From: an uncultured Ignavibacterium sp.
GTDB lineage: Bacteria > Bacteroidota > Ignavibacteria > Ignavibacteriales > Ignavibacteriaceae
DNA length: 64,000 nt
NCBI GenBank assembly: GCA_937942875.1
Contig: CALEBT010000047.1
Coordinates: 27,134-91,133 of the forward strand
Direction: 5' to 3'
In this document: positions 34,259 through 43,703 of the stretch, piece after piece
Layout of the letters: every line of letters begins with the position of its first letter
Position numbering within the stretch: the stretch's first letter is position 1
The notes under the pieces: generated by a model
Databases searched by the model: none
What the model was told of the DNA's origin: nothing
What the model saw: only the letters and a program-made list of their open reading frames with translations
Made by a program: the position numbers and the translations under genes

Positions 34259-35027
34259 ACAACAAGCTCCCATAATAATTAAAAAGGGTAAGCACGGTCA
34301 CGGCCATCACGGCGGAGCTTGGAAAGTTGCTTATGCGGATTTTGTTACTGCTATGATGGCTTTGTTCATTGTTTTATGGGTTTTAGGGCAGGATCAAAAA
34401 GTTATTGAAAGTGTTGCAGGTTACTTTAAAGATCCCATAGGCTTTACTGAAAAAATTAGAGCAATTTCAGCTGGTAATGTCGAGAGTCTTCATTTTCAGG
34501 TTGATTCTGTAATTATCAAAGAGCAGCTTCGCGAATTGGAAATTCAAAGATTAGAGAATTTAGGTGAATCATTAAAAGAGGAACTCAAGCAAAATCCTGA
34601 ATTTCAGGAACTTGCCGATCAGATCAATATTGAAATCGCTAATGAGGGCTTGAGAATAGAATTAACAGAATCAATGGAAAATGTTTTTTTTGAAGTTGGA
34701 ACAGCCAACTTAAAACCTAATGCAACCAGAATTATTCAACAGATTGCCGTAAATCTTCAAAAACTTCCAAACAAAATAATTATTGAAGGACATACAGACT
34801 CAAGACAATATATTAACGGGGCAAAAGGTTATTCCAATTTTGAATTAAGCTCTGAGAGAGCAAATGCTACCAGAAGAACTTTGGTAAGTGCTGGGTTAGA
34901 GCCGAATAAAATTGATGAAGTCAGGGGATATGCTGATACGAGATTGCGTGATCCAAATGATCCATTTTCTGCTGTAAATAGAAGAACTAGTCTTATCATA
35001 AAATTTGCAACGGAAGCTCCTGAATGA
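34245..35027 (+). CDS. motB: Flagellar stator protein MotB (second set)
   Basis: The 260-residue protein has a His/Lys/Gly-rich cytoplasmic start (KKGKHGHGHHGGAWK), then the membrane segment with the proton-binding Asp at residue 32 (YADFVTAMMALFIVLWVLG, the E. coli-type sequence and number). The OmpA-like domain has IIIEGHTDSR and ERANATRRTLVSAGLEPNKI. GTG at 34245 is the start, overlapping motA by 14 bases. The ADFVTAMMALF motif suggests proton coupling. Confidence 0.95.
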   Translation: MKVSEQQAPIIIKKGKHGHGHHGGAWKVAYADFVTAMMALFIVLWVLGQDQKVIESVAGYFKDPIGFTEKIRAISAGNVESLHFQVDSVIIKEQLRELEIQRLENLGESLKEELKQNPEFQELADQINIEIANEGLRIELTESMENVFFEVGTANLKPNATRIIQQIAVNLQKLPNKIIIEGHTDSRQYINGAKGYSNFELSSERANATRRTLVSAGLEPNKIDEVRGYADTRLRDPNDPFSAVNRRTSLIIKFATEAPE

Positions 35028-35419
35028 AAAAACTTGTTGTTGTAGTTGAAGATGACCAATTAGCCAGTCAGCTTTATCAATTCTATTTTAATAGATATGG
35101 TATAAAGTCTTTTATTTCTGATAATGCCTCTGAAATAATTGATTTTGTTCATAGAGAAAAGGTTGGTCTGCTTATTATGGATATCAACCTTACAAATACT
35201 TTTATTGATGGTAAAAAGGTTGATGGACTGGAATTCACGAAGTATTTGAAAAACAATGAAACAACTAAAAATATTCCTATTATGTATGTTACCGGTACAA
35301 CATTAAATTATGATAAAGAAACAGAATCAATATATAATGATTCTGTTGATGTCATAACAAAACCAATTATCAATTTTAAGTTGTTCATTCAAAAAATTAA
35401 TAGATATCTTGATATATGA
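35024..35419 (+). CDS. Single-domain response regulator
   Basis: A 131-residue stand-alone receiver. It has the acidic pocket VVVEDDQ, a phosphoacceptor Asp in LLIMDINLTN, the Thr in MYVTGTT and the Lys in VITKPI. It is CheY-like in size, but the loop after the Asp (NTFIDGKKVDG) is longer than usual, so I would not call it CheY. It is coupled on both sides by 4-base overlaps to motB and to the next receiver gene. Confidence 0.88.
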   Translation: MKKLVVVVEDDQLASQLYQFYFNRYGIKSFISDNASEIIDFVHREKVGLLIMDINLTNTFIDGKKVDGLEFTKYLKNNETTKNIPIMYVTGTTLNYDKETESIYNDSVDVITKPIINFKLFIQKINRYLDI

Positions 35420-36075
35420 CATTAGCAAATAATGTATTATTAGTTGAAGATGAAAAGGATACTAGATTTATCCTCGAAAAGCTATTAAGTAAAAATGATT
35501 TCATTGTTGAAACAGCAACAAACGGTCAGGAAGCTTTGGAAAAACTGAAATCATTTTTTCCAAAAGTAATTTTAGCAGATTGGACAATGCCTGTTATGGA
35601 TGGGCTACGCCTATGCTCAATATTAAAGAACGATCCGAATTATAAAATGATTTATTTTATAATTCTAACTGCCCGTACTTCTTTGAATGACAGAGTAACA
35701 GGTTTGGATATCGGTGCAGATGACTTTCTGGTTAAACCTATTGAAAATCAGGAATTAATTGCCCGAATCAGGTCAGGTATTAGGATTTTTGATTTACAGA
35801 ATGAGCTTAAATTAGTAGAGCACTCCAAAGCTATTATCGAAATGGCTTGTACCATTGGTCACAATCTTAATAATCCTCTGAGTAGCCTGAGTATGGCCAT
35901 CGAAAACCTCAAGGCGGAAATAGATCAAAAAACTAAATCAAATCACGAAGATGACTTGAAAATAATTCAACTGTCTATAGAAAAAATAAAAACTTTGGCA
36001 GCTCAATTAATCAATATTCAAAATCCGGAATTGGTTGATTATTCAGATAATCAGAAAATGATTAAACTGGAGTAA
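35416..36075 (+). CDS. Response regulator fused to a kinase dimerisation (DHp) domain without ATPase domain
   Basis: The 219-residue protein has a receiver (LLVEDEKDTR, Asp in VILADWTMPVMDG, Thr in IILTART, Lys in FLVKPIE) followed by a DHp-type helical hairpin with an intact H-box, ACTIGHNLNNPLSSLSMAIE. It stops there: no HATPase domain is present. The histidine may be phosphorylated in trans or may serve as an HPt-like relay. The ATG overlaps the previous stop. After this gene there is a short gap with a sigma-28-type site. Confidence 0.88.
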   Translation: MTLANNVLLVEDEKDTRFILEKLLSKNDFIVETATNGQEALEKLKSFFPKVILADWTMPVMDGLRLCSILKNDPNYKMIYFIILTARTSLNDRVTGLDIGADDFLVKPIENQELIARIRSGIRIFDLQNELKLVEHSKAIIEMACTIGHNLNNPLSSLSMAIENLKAEIDQKTKSNHEDDLKIIQLSIEKIKTLAAQLINIQNPELVDYSDNQKMIKLE

Positions 36076-36080
36076 ATTTC

Positions 36081-36107
36081 TAAACTTAGCCTCATTTAAT
36101 CCGATAA
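36081..36107 (+). promoter_or_regulatory. Sigma-28 (FliA) promoter before unknown gene and two kinases
   Basis: TAAACTTA, 11 bases and TCCGATAA match 14 of 16 FliA consensus positions with exact spacing. Unlike the other two candidates it is intergenic, beginning 6 bases after a stop codon and ending 17 bases before the next start. It would place the downstream genes in the late flagellar regulon. Confidence 0.7.
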
Positions 36108-36124
36108 TAATAATGAGGTGGAAT

Positions 36125-36763
36125 ATGTTAAATAAAATTGAAAATATTAATCTTAAACCAGAGATGCGAAATGAGATTAAATCGTCCAGAAAAGAATCTG
36201 GTTTTAACAAAGTTTATAAAAAAGAAAACTTTGCTGACACTTTAACATACTCTTCTGCTTTAATTTATATTTCTCATCTTAACTGGAAATTAAAAAAGTT
36301 CAGTGTATCATCTGAAGAACTTATTGATGTGGAATTTCAATATGAAAACTACGCTTTTAATTTTCTTGTTAATACAAAATCTCCTTCAGTAAAAGATATT
36401 CCTGTCAAAATATCGGATTTTAGTACTGACAGTTATTCAAAAGTCAATAGGTTCATTCTTGATGTTTCATTTAATCACAGAACAGTAAATTATGAATATA
36501 TTAGCTATGAAGTTTTGAATAACATTTTTTCTAAGATAAAAACTTTCTTTATTCCGGGGGAATCAGAAGTGAACTCGACTTATTATTTTAGTATCTTAAA
36601 TGGATTTGAAGAAAAGCTTTGTAATTTGCTTTCTCAGATATACATCAACATCATAAATTTTATTGAAAAACTAAATAACAAAAAAATTATTTTGGGTTCT
36701 GAAGATTTGTCTGTTTATTCGGGTAATAATCTATCAATAAAAGGAATTTACATTGAATATTAA
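36125..36763 (+). CDS. Unknown protein at the head of a sigma-28-type operon
   Basis: I do not recognise this 212-residue protein. It has no signal peptide or convincing membrane segment, a basic N-terminus (KSSRKESGFNKVYKKE), a mixed alpha/beta middle and a long C-terminal helix (FEEKLCNLLSQIYINIINFIEKL). I place the start at the ATG at 36125, 3 bases after GAGGTGG; an ATG at 36113 is in frame but lacks a site. The 3' end overlaps the following kinase by 11 bases. The upstream sigma-28-type promoter points to a late flagellar or motility role. Confidence 0.75.
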   Translation: MLNKIENINLKPEMRNEIKSSRKESGFNKVYKKENFADTLTYSSALIYISHLNWKLKKFSVSSEELIDVEFQYENYAFNFLVNTKSPSVKDIPVKISDFSTDSYSKVNRFILDVSFNHRTVNYEYISYEVLNNIFSKIKTFFIPGESEVNSTYYFSILNGFEEKLCNLLSQIYINIINFIEKLNNKKIILGSEDLSVYSGNNLSIKGIYIEY

Positions 36764-38612
36764 AAACTCTGAAATATTGGCAGGTCAATTTGGACCAATG
36801 ATTGTAAATTCAGCAATGGATTTATTCCTTAATGATATTCCATTTCTTATCCTTGATTCAAATTTTAATGTTGTCTTTTACAATGATACTTTTAAGTATT
36901 CAGCTTTGTATAATCATTATTTAAGTAATGATGATAAGCACTTAAATAGTTTAAAAGAAAATTTACAATTATTCTCTGTATCTTCTTTTAACTTTTCAAC
37001 CTTAAATATTCAGTTGAAAGAAAATGAATCCGGTCAGAATGTTGATTATCTGATTAACATTAACAGGATAAGATTACCACAGGGTGAACTTTTCTTCTTA
37101 AAGTTCTCTGATACCACAAAGCTGTTAGAAAGAGAAAACAGAGTTGCTTCTATCCAAACAGCACTTGAGATGATGAAAATACCTGTGTTGATAACTTCAT
37201 CTAAAGGAAACATTATTTATGTCTCTGAAGAGTTTGAGAACATTCTGAATTTAAGTATTGAATCAATTCATAACAAATTTTTCTGTTTGGCTTTTGATAA
37301 ACTATTAAGCAAAGAAGAATCTCTTTCCTTAGAGAATGCATTCCTCAATAATCAGCCGTGGAGTAAGACAATTCAGTTTCAATCAAAAGATGGGAAAAAG
37401 AATCATAAAGAAATCAGATTTATACCCTCAGCCAGATTGATAAATGGTGAGAAACTTAGCCTGGTAATTATTTATGACATTACTATTCATATAGAGAAAA
37501 AATTAGAAGCAGAAGAAACCGTTGAAAAAATTAAATCGATTCTTGATAGTATCTCTGACCCGGTATTGATTATAAAGGATACAAAAAACTATCTTGCCTT
37601 GGAGAGAGCTAATAAAAGTTTCTATGAATTATTTAATTGCAATCAAACTAAAATTGGCAGTAATATAGAAATTCTTATTGATAAGGACTTATTTAATCTT
37701 ATCAAAACACAGGTCGGATTAATTCAAAATTCTAATATCAAATCAAAAGATTTTGAGTACAGCATAAATAATAATTTCTTTAAAGCTAAAATTGCCTCGA
37801 TGCTATCTGCCAATCAGGAATCAATTTTCATTATAACCTTAAATAATATTACTTCTGAAATTGAATATCAGAATAAAATAAAAGCTGCTTACAAAAAAGA
37901 GATGGACTTAAACAGATTAAAAGGTGCATTTATACAAAATATTTCTCACGAAATCAGAACTCCATTTCACGCAATATCAGGCTATTCAGAAATTATAGAC
38001 GAATCTTTGAATAAGGAAGATTACGGTACAGTTCAGGAAATAACAGCTCTACTTAAAGATGTATTAGGCAGAGTTACCAGACTTTTTGATAATCTTATCG
38101 AACTATCTCAGCTTGAATCCAGAGAAATGGTTCTGGATTTCAGTAATGTTAATCCAAATAAAATTGTCAAAAATGTCTATGATAATCTGATTAAAAGAGC
38201 AATTGAAAAAGGCATTCAACTTCTTTTGGATTTATGTGATACTGAAAGACAAATCAGAGTTGATAAGAACAAATTAGAAAAAATTATTCTTTCTCTGGTT
38301 GATAATTCAATTAAGTACACTCATTACGGAAATGTGGTAATCAGGACTTATCTTAAAGATAATAAACTTTTTATCGCTGTTACTGATACTGGCGAAGGGA
38401 TGAACCAGCATGAAGTTGATGATTTACTTCAACCTTTTAATCAGGAAGAAGATACATTTACCAGAAAATATCAGGGTATGGGACTGGGCTTAACTATTGC
38501 AAATAGATTAACTAAACTTATGGGCGGTCAGTTTGAAATTATCACTCAAAAGAGTGTTGGAACCAAAGTTATATTATCTTTCAATATTGTTGAAAGCAAT
38601 AATAATGATTGA
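36753..38612 (+). CDS. PAS-containing sensor histidine kinase
   Basis: A 619-residue soluble-looking kinase. Roughly three PAS-like domains fill residues 20-370 (DIPFLILDSNFNVVFYNDTF; KIPVLITSSKGNIIYVSEEF; SISDPVLIIKDTKNYLALER). The DHp H-box ISHEIRTPFHAI has His near 399, and the HATPase domain has LSLVDNSIKYTHYG, VTDTGEGM and GMGLGLTIANRL. All catalytic boxes are present. There is no membrane segment, so it senses a cytoplasmic signal. The start is TTG at 36753, overlapping the unknown gene; an internal Met at 36798 is an alternative. Confidence 0.9.
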   Translation: MNIKNSEILAGQFGPMIVNSAMDLFLNDIPFLILDSNFNVVFYNDTFKYSALYNHYLSNDDKHLNSLKENLQLFSVSSFNFSTLNIQLKENESGQNVDYLININRIRLPQGELFFLKFSDTTKLLERENRVASIQTALEMMKIPVLITSSKGNIIYVSEEFENILNLSIESIHNKFFCLAFDKLLSKEESLSLENAFLNNQPWSKTIQFQSKDGKKNHKEIRFIPSARLINGEKLSLVIIYDITIHIEKKLEAEETVEKIKSILDSISDPVLIIKDTKNYLALERANKSFYELFNCNQTKIGSNIEILIDKDLFNLIKTQVGLIQNSNIKSKDFEYSINNNFFKAKIASMLSANQESIFIITLNNITSEIEYQNKIKAAYKKEMDLNRLKGAFIQNISHEIRTPFHAISGYSEIIDESLNKEDYGTVQEITALLKDVLGRVTRLFDNLIELSQLESREMVLDFSNVNPNKIVKNVYDNLIKRAIEKGIQLLLDLCDTERQIRVDKNKLEKIILSLVDNSIKYTHYGNVVIRTYLKDNKLFIAVTDTGEGMNQHEVDDLLQPFNQEEDTFTRKYQGMGLGLTIANRLTKLMGGQFEIITQKSVGTKVILSFNIVESNNND

Positions 38613-40092
38613 GCAACCTAAAAAAATAAGAGAAACTTTGTCTATAGAACATTCACTTTTTAACCAGAAAAATCTTGGAGTTATTAGAATTGATCACAAA
38701 GGCTATCCGGTTTCCATAAATGAACATCTATTAAATCTTCTATCGTTCGAAAGTGCTGATGATTTTTATGGATTTATATCTTCAGATGACCAATTCCAAA
38801 AAAATTTTGATCCGAATAAATACATTAATTATCTGAATCGTGCGATTAAATCTAATTATCTTGAAAGTAAATGGCTTAATAAAAATGGGAAAATTTTATT
38901 CTTTAAAGAATTTGTAAATCCTGTTTATAATGAAAACAATGAAATAGTTTTTTTCGATTGCATAATTGAAGATATTACAAATATTAAACTGGTTGATGAG
39001 CTTATTAAAAATTATCAATTAAGAGACTTGTCTATATTAAAAGCTCTTCCTGACTTTTTATTCCTTATTTCTTATGATGGTATTTTCCTTGACTACAAAT
39101 ACAGCAACAGAAATAATTTTAATCTCTTTATAAATCCACTCGATATTATTGGCAAACGTGTTGAAGACATCTTTCCTAATGAAGTTGCAGATTTAATAAT
39201 TACTGCAGTTAAAAAAACCTTATCTGATGAAGAACTTCAGACTGTGGAATTTTCATTAGACAATTCCGATAAATTCGCTTTTTTTGAAGCAAGAATAATT
39301 TTTAATTCTTCAGACCAGGCATTGATTTTATTAAGAGATATTACCACTCAGAAACAAGCTGAAATTGAATTAAGAAGAGTTACTGAAGACCTTGAAGTAG
39401 CAAACAGAGAAAAAGATAAATTCTTTTCCCTAATTGCTCACGACTTAAGAACTCCATTAGTGGGCTTAACCGGATATGCCGAAATTCTTTCTCAGGATAT
39501 AGATGAATTAACAAAAGATGAGATTAAAGAATATTCAAAAAGTATTGTGGAAATTTCCAGACAAACTATAAAATTTCTATCTAATCTTTTGGAATGGTCA
39601 CGTTTGCAAACAGGAAAAATTCAATACCTTCCAAATGACCTGAGTATTAATCTTACAGTTCAAAGCATTTTTCAACTGCTTAAATCAAATGCCGCAAGAA
39701 AAAATATTAATCTTGTAAACAATACAAATCCAGAACATATTGCTTATGCTGATGAGAATATGATTTATTCCGTACTGAACAACTTGATTTCTAATGCAAT
39801 TAAGTTTACAAATCCTGGAGGAGAAATAATTGTTGCCAGCAGGGAAGAAGGTGATAAAATAATAACCTCTGTTAAAGATAATGGCGTTGGAATGGATGAT
39901 GAACAGCTTAAAAATTTATTTGCGTTAAATAAATCTTTTACAACTATTGGTACAGCCAAAGAAAAAGGAACTGGTTTGGGAATAATTCTCTGCAGAGATT
40001 TTGTTAATAGAAATTTTGGAAAACTTTGGGTGGAAAGCAAAGTAGGAGAAGGTAGCGAATTTTCCTTCTCCTTACCTAAATTTAAAGATTAA
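38605..40092 (+). CDS. PAS-containing sensor histidine kinase
   Basis: A 495-residue kinase with two PAS-like domains (NLGVIRIDHKGYPVSINEHL; ILKALPDFLFLISYDGIFLD), a short coiled linker (EVANREKDKFFSLIAHDLRT), the H-box LIAHDLRTPLVGLTGYAEIL, and a full HATPase domain (NLISNAIKFTNPGG, VKDNGVGM, GTGLGIILCRDF). No membrane segment is seen. The ATG at 38605 overlaps the previous kinase gene by 8 bases. Its stop shares a TTAA with the stop of the convergent decarboxylase gene. No receiver is attached, so phosphate must go to separate regulators such as those at 32.7-36.1 kb. Confidence 0.92.
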   Translation: MIEQPKKIRETLSIEHSLFNQKNLGVIRIDHKGYPVSINEHLLNLLSFESADDFYGFISSDDQFQKNFDPNKYINYLNRAIKSNYLESKWLNKNGKILFFKEFVNPVYNENNEIVFFDCIIEDITNIKLVDELIKNYQLRDLSILKALPDFLFLISYDGIFLDYKYSNRNNFNLFINPLDIIGKRVEDIFPNEVADLIITAVKKTLSDEELQTVEFSLDNSDKFAFFEARIIFNSSDQALILLRDITTQKQAEIELRRVTEDLEVANREKDKFFSLIAHDLRTPLVGLTGYAEILSQDIDELTKDEIKEYSKSIVEISRQTIKFLSNLLEWSRLQTGKIQYLPNDLSINLTVQSIFQLLKSNAARKNINLVNNTNPEHIAYADENMIYSVLNNLISNAIKFTNPGGEIIVASREEGDKIITSVKDNGVGMDDEQLKNLFALNKSFTTIGTAKEKGTGLGIILCRDFVNRNFGKLWVESKVGEGSEFSFSLPKFKD

Positions 40093-41252
40093 CCCATAAA
40101 GAAACTTAACATAATTCCTGCTGCAACTGCACTTCCGATAACTCCTGCAACATTCGGTCCCATTGCGTGCATTAATAAATGATTGGTCTGATCATATTGC
40201 AATCCAATCATTTGAGAAACTCTGGCACTGTCCGGTACTGCTGATACTCCGGCATTACCAATTAACGGATTTATTTTCTTTCCTTCGGGCAGAAATAAGT
40301 TCATTACTTTAACAAATATTACTCCGCCTGCAGTAGCAATTACAAATGATGCAGCTCCTAAAGCAAATATGCCAATTGATTTTGGAGTTAAAAAAGTTGT
40401 TGCCTGTGTTGATGCACCTACTGTTAATCCAATTAAAATTGTTACAATATCAATCAATGAACCTTTAGCAGTATCAGCTAATCTTTTTGTAACACCACTT
40501 TCTTTCAATAGATTTCCGAAAAATAGCATTCCCAATAAAGGCAAAGCACTTGGTGTAATAAAAGTAGTAAGAATCAGACCAACAATCGGGAACATAATCT
40601 TTTCAGTTTTTGATACAGATCTGGGGGGCTTCATTCTTATTCTTCGCTCTTTGTCATTAGTCAGTAGTTTCATTATTGGAGGTTGAATTACCGGCACCAA
40701 AGCCATATAGGAATATGCTGAAATCGCAATTGCACCAATTAAATCAGGAGCTAATTTTGATGATAAGAATATTGCTGTTGGTCCATCTGCTCCTCCGATT
40801 ATTGCAATAGCCGCAGCTTGCTCAGGAATAAATCCAATAAGAAGCGCTAACATATATGCACCAAAAATTCCTACTTGTGCAGCTGCTCCAAGTAGCATAA
40901 GTTTTGGGTTAGATAAAAGAGCAGAGAAATCTGTCATTGCTCCAATGCCAAGGAAAATTAAGGGTGGATAAATACCTTTCATTACACCGAAATAAAGATA
41001 ATTCAATACACTTCCCGGTTCATAAATGCCGATTTGCAATTTTGCACTTTCAAGAAATGGAATGTTCCCAATAAGAATTCCAAATCCTATTGGTACTAGT
41101 AAAAGAGGTTCGTATTCTTTTTTTATTGCCAGATAAATAAAAATTAATCCAACTGTAATCATTATAATATGACCAACTGTCATATTAGGGAATGCAGTAT
41201 AAGATATAAACTGTTCAATTCCGTGGGCTATAAATTCAAAAAATTTTGCCAT
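40089..41252 (-). CDS. mmdB: Na+-pumping decarboxylase beta subunit (methylmalonyl-CoA/oxaloacetate decarboxylase family)
   Basis: The beta subunit decarboxylates carboxybiotin and expels Na+ across the inner membrane. The 387-residue polytopic protein has the family signatures GIGAMTDFSALLSNPKLMLL, AIIGGADGPTAIFLSSKLAP (with the key Asp), MLFFGNLLKESGVTKRLADT, and NPLIGNAGVSAVPDSARVSQ. It is last in a five-gene minus-strand operon. The carboxyltransferase and epimerase upstream point to methylmalonyl-CoA rather than oxaloacetate or glutaconyl-CoA as substrate. Confidence 0.94.
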   Translation of the reverse strand: MAKFFEFIAHGIEQFISYTAFPNMTVGHIIMITVGLIFIYLAIKKEYEPLLLVPIGFGILIGNIPFLESAKLQIGIYEPGSVLNYLYFGVMKGIYPPLIFLGIGAMTDFSALLSNPKLMLLGAAAQVGIFGAYMLALLIGFIPEQAAAIAIIGGADGPTAIFLSSKLAPDLIGAIAISAYSYMALVPVIQPPIMKLLTNDKERRIRMKPPRSVSKTEKIMFPIVGLILTTFITPSALPLLGMLFFGNLLKESGVTKRLADTAKGSLIDIVTILIGLTVGASTQATTFLTPKSIGIFALGAASFVIATAGGVIFVKVMNLFLPEGKKINPLIGNAGVSAVPDSARVSQMIGLQYDQTNHLLMHAMGPNVAGVIGSAVAAGIMLSFFMG

Positions 41253-41257
41253 TTTGT

Positions 41258-41698
41258 TTACCCGATTTCAATTAATGTATCGCCTTCAAGCACACTATCA
41301 CCTTTGCTGACTTTTATTGATTTTATCGTACCTTCCTTGTCAGCATTTATGTTGTTCTCCATTTTCATAGCTTCAAGAGTAATTAGTTTTTGTCCAATTG
41401 AAACTTTATCTCCTTCTTTAACATAAATGTCAAGAATTACTCCCGGCAATGGTGATTTTATAAAACCTGCTCCCTTAGGTGCTGAAGGTGCAGATGTTTT
41501 CAATTGTGATGGTGCAGTTTCAGTTGAAGGAACTGCGTATGATCTTACAAGTTTTGGTGTTTTAGGTTTTGCTATCTTTTTCTCTAATTCAACTTTGTAA
41601 ACAGTTCCGTTTACTTCGATCTCAGCGATTTCATCCTCAATATTTAGAACATTAACATCGTATTTGTTTCCCTGAATTGTGAATTTGAAGCTTTTCAT
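41258..41698 (-). CDS. mmdC: Biotin carrier protein of the decarboxylase
   Basis: The 146-residue protein ends in a biotinyl domain with the biotinylated Lys in TLEAMKMENNINA, and IKSPLPGVILDIYVKEGDKV before it. A Pro/Ala/Ser linker (about 50-75) and a short N-terminal beta domain precede it. It carries CO2 from the carboxyltransferase to the beta subunit. It lies 5 bases from the beta-subunit gene and 10 from the gamma/delta-type gene. Confidence 0.95.
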   Translation of the reverse strand: MKSFKFTIQGNKYDVNVLNIEDEIAEIEVNGTVYKVELEKKIAKPKTPKLVRSYAVPSTETAPSQLKTSAPSAPKGAGFIKSPLPGVILDIYVKEGDKVSIGQKLITLEAMKMENNINADKEGTIKSIKVSKGDSVLEGDTLIEIG

Positions 41699-41708
41699 TT
41701 TTATTCCT

Positions 41709-42116
41709 TTATCTTGGATATTGTCTTAAACCATAAATTTTTGAACTCCACGGGGAATAGGCTTTTGATACTCTGTTTATTGTAATAATCGGATTTTCCT
41801 GATCGTGCAGTTCATTGTAATATAAATAAATTGCGTATGCTATTGCTGCATTTACTTCTCCACTGATCTCTTCAACCTTGCTGGCTTCATCAGATTTTCC
41901 TTCTTTTTTCAGTAGTCTTTTAACATTTAAAGTCATTGCTTTAGACAGATTATAAAAAATTATATAAAGTAAAAGTAAAGCTATAAAAACAACACTGTAA
42001 CCAATTACCGTCATCCCAATTCCAAAGGGATCAATTTTCATAAACAAATCTGAATTACGGTGCACAAGCACAGCAGTTGAATCATTAGCAGTTTGTAGAA
42101 CTTGAGCTATAAACAT
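41709..42116 (-). CDS. mmdD: OadG-like small membrane subunit of the decarboxylase
   Basis: The 135-residue protein has one membrane segment (GMTVIGYSVVFIALLLLYII, about residues 33-55) and a cytoplasmic tail, as in OadG/MmdD, which anchors and assembles the complex. The tail contains EVNAAIAYAIYLYYNELHDQ and PWSSKIYGLRQ, seen in many subunits of this type. The family is poorly conserved, but context in the operon is decisive. Confidence 0.85.
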   Translation of the reverse strand: MFIAQVLQTANDSTAVLVHRNSDLFMKIDPFGIGMTVIGYSVVFIALLLLYIIFYNLSKAMTLNVKRLLKKEGKSDEASKVEEISGEVNAAIAYAIYLYYNELHDQENPIITINRVSKAYSPWSSKIYGLRQYPR

Positions 42117-42132
42117 TTTCTTAGTCCTTCAT

Positions 42133-43692
42133 TTACAAAGGTAAATTTGAGTGTTTTTTAGGAGGATTTATATCCTTTTTAGTACGCAACGATTCTAATG
42201 CTCTGATTATTCTGAATCTTGTATTTCTTGGTTCAATCACGTCATCAATAAATCCGTATTTTGCCGCTTCATAAGGTGTGGTAAACTTTCTCCTGTATTC
42301 TTCTTCTTTCTGCTGAAGGAATTTCATTCTCTCTTCTAAATCAGTAATTTCTTTGTACTGTTTGCTATATAAAATCTCGATAGCACCTTTAGGTCCCATA
42401 ACGGCAATTTCTGCTCCCGGCCAGGCATAATTTATATCTCCTCGTAGGTGTTTGGAACTCATAACATCATAAGCACCGCCATATGCTTTTCTTAGAATAA
42501 TTGTAACTTTAGGAACAGTGGCCTCTCCGTATGCATATAAAAGTTTTGCGCCGTGAATAATAATTCCACCATATTCTTGAGTTGTACCGGGAAGAAATCC
42601 TGGAACATCAACAAAAGTAACAACAGGTATATTAAAGGCATCACAGAATCTGACAAATCTGGCTGCCTTACGGGATGAATTTATATCTAATACTCCTGCT
42701 AAATAATTAGGTTGATTTGCTACGATTCCCACAGATATTCCGTTAAATCGAGCAAACCCAATTACAATGTTTGGTGCATAATGGCGCTGAACTTCAACAA
42801 ATTCATTATAATCTACAACTGCGTGAATTACATCTTTGACATCATAAGGTTTGCTTGGGTTATCAGGAATAATTTCATTGAGAGAATCCTCTAATCTATC
42901 AATTGGATCATCACAAGGCATAATAGGTGGATCTTCCAAATTATTCTGAGGCATATAACTTAAAAGTTTTCGAATTAATGCAATGCCTTCCTGCTCAGTG
43001 TCTGCTACAAAATGAGTAACACCAGACTTTGCGCCGTGAATCATTGCACCGCCCAACTGATCCTCAGTGACTGTTTCACCAGTAACTGTTTTTACGACTT
43101 TAGGTCCTGTAACAAACATATAACTGGTATCTTTCGACATCAAAATAAAATCTGTAAGAGCGGGAGAATAAACAGCACCACCAGCACAGGGACCAAATAC
43201 TGCTGATATCTGTGGAACTACTCCCGAAGCCATTATATTTCTCTGAAATATTTCAGCATATCCCCCCAGACTTTTAACTCCTTCCTGAATCCTTGCACCA
43301 CCACTATCGTTAATTCCTATTATTGGAGCTCCAACTTTCATAGCTTTATCCATAATTTTGCAGATTTTAGCAGCATACATTTCTGAAAGTGAGCCACCAA
43401 ATACAGTAAAATCCTGTGAGAAGACATAAACAATTCGTCCGTCGATAGTTCCATAACCTGTCACAACACCATCTGATAAATAAGTTTCTTCAGCTAACCC
43501 GAAGTCAATACATCTGTGAGAAACAAACATATCGAATTCTTCAAAACTGCCTTCATCTAAAAGTAATTCTATTCTTTCGCGTGCGGTTAATTTACCTTTT
43601 TTATGTTGTGCCTCTATTCTTTTAGGTCCACCACCGATTCTGGCTTTTTCTCTTAATTCCAGTAATTCTTTGATTTTTTCTTGCTGATTCAT
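42133..43692 (-). CDS. mmdA: Methylmalonyl-CoA decarboxylase/propionyl-CoA carboxylase carboxyltransferase subunit
   Basis: This subunit moves the carboxyl group from methylmalonyl-CoA to biotin (or the reverse). The 519-residue protein has the double crotonase fold of the family: [76 protein letters not shown], and later [21 protein letters not shown]-type and [16 protein letters not shown] motifs. No biotin carboxylase subunit is next to it, so the operon fits decarboxylation with Na+ export. Carboxylase use cannot be excluded. Confidence 0.95.
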   Translation of the reverse strand: MNQQEKIKELLELREKARIGGGPKRIEAQHKKGKLTARERIELLLDEGSFEEFDMFVSHRCIDFGLAEETYLSDGVVTGYGTIDGRIVYVFSQDFTVFGGSLSEMYAAKICKIMDKAMKVGAPIIGINDSGGARIQEGVKSLGGYAEIFQRNIMASGVVPQISAVFGPCAGGAVYSPALTDFILMSKDTSYMFVTGPKVVKTVTGETVTEDQLGGAMIHGAKSGVTHFVADTEQEGIALIRKLLSYMPQNNLEDPPIMPCDDPIDRLEDSLNEIIPDNPSKPYDVKDVIHAVVDYNEFVEVQRHYAPNIVIGFARFNGISVGIVANQPNYLAGVLDINSSRKAARFVRFCDAFNIPVVTFVDVPGFLPGTTQEYGGIIIHGAKLLYAYGEATVPKVTIILRKAYGGAYDVMSSKHLRGDINYAWPGAEIAVMGPKGAIEILYSKQYKEITDLEERMKFLQQKEEEYRRKFTTPYEAAKYGFIDDVIEPRNTRFRIIRALESLRTKKDINPPKKHSNLPL

Positions 43693-43703
43693 TTTAATTC
43701 TTT

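Noticed and set aside
40369-40686. Open frame of 105 codons on the plus strand opposite the decarboxylase beta gene
   Set aside because: It mirrors a strongly conserved membrane protein gene and has no recognisable product or start signal.
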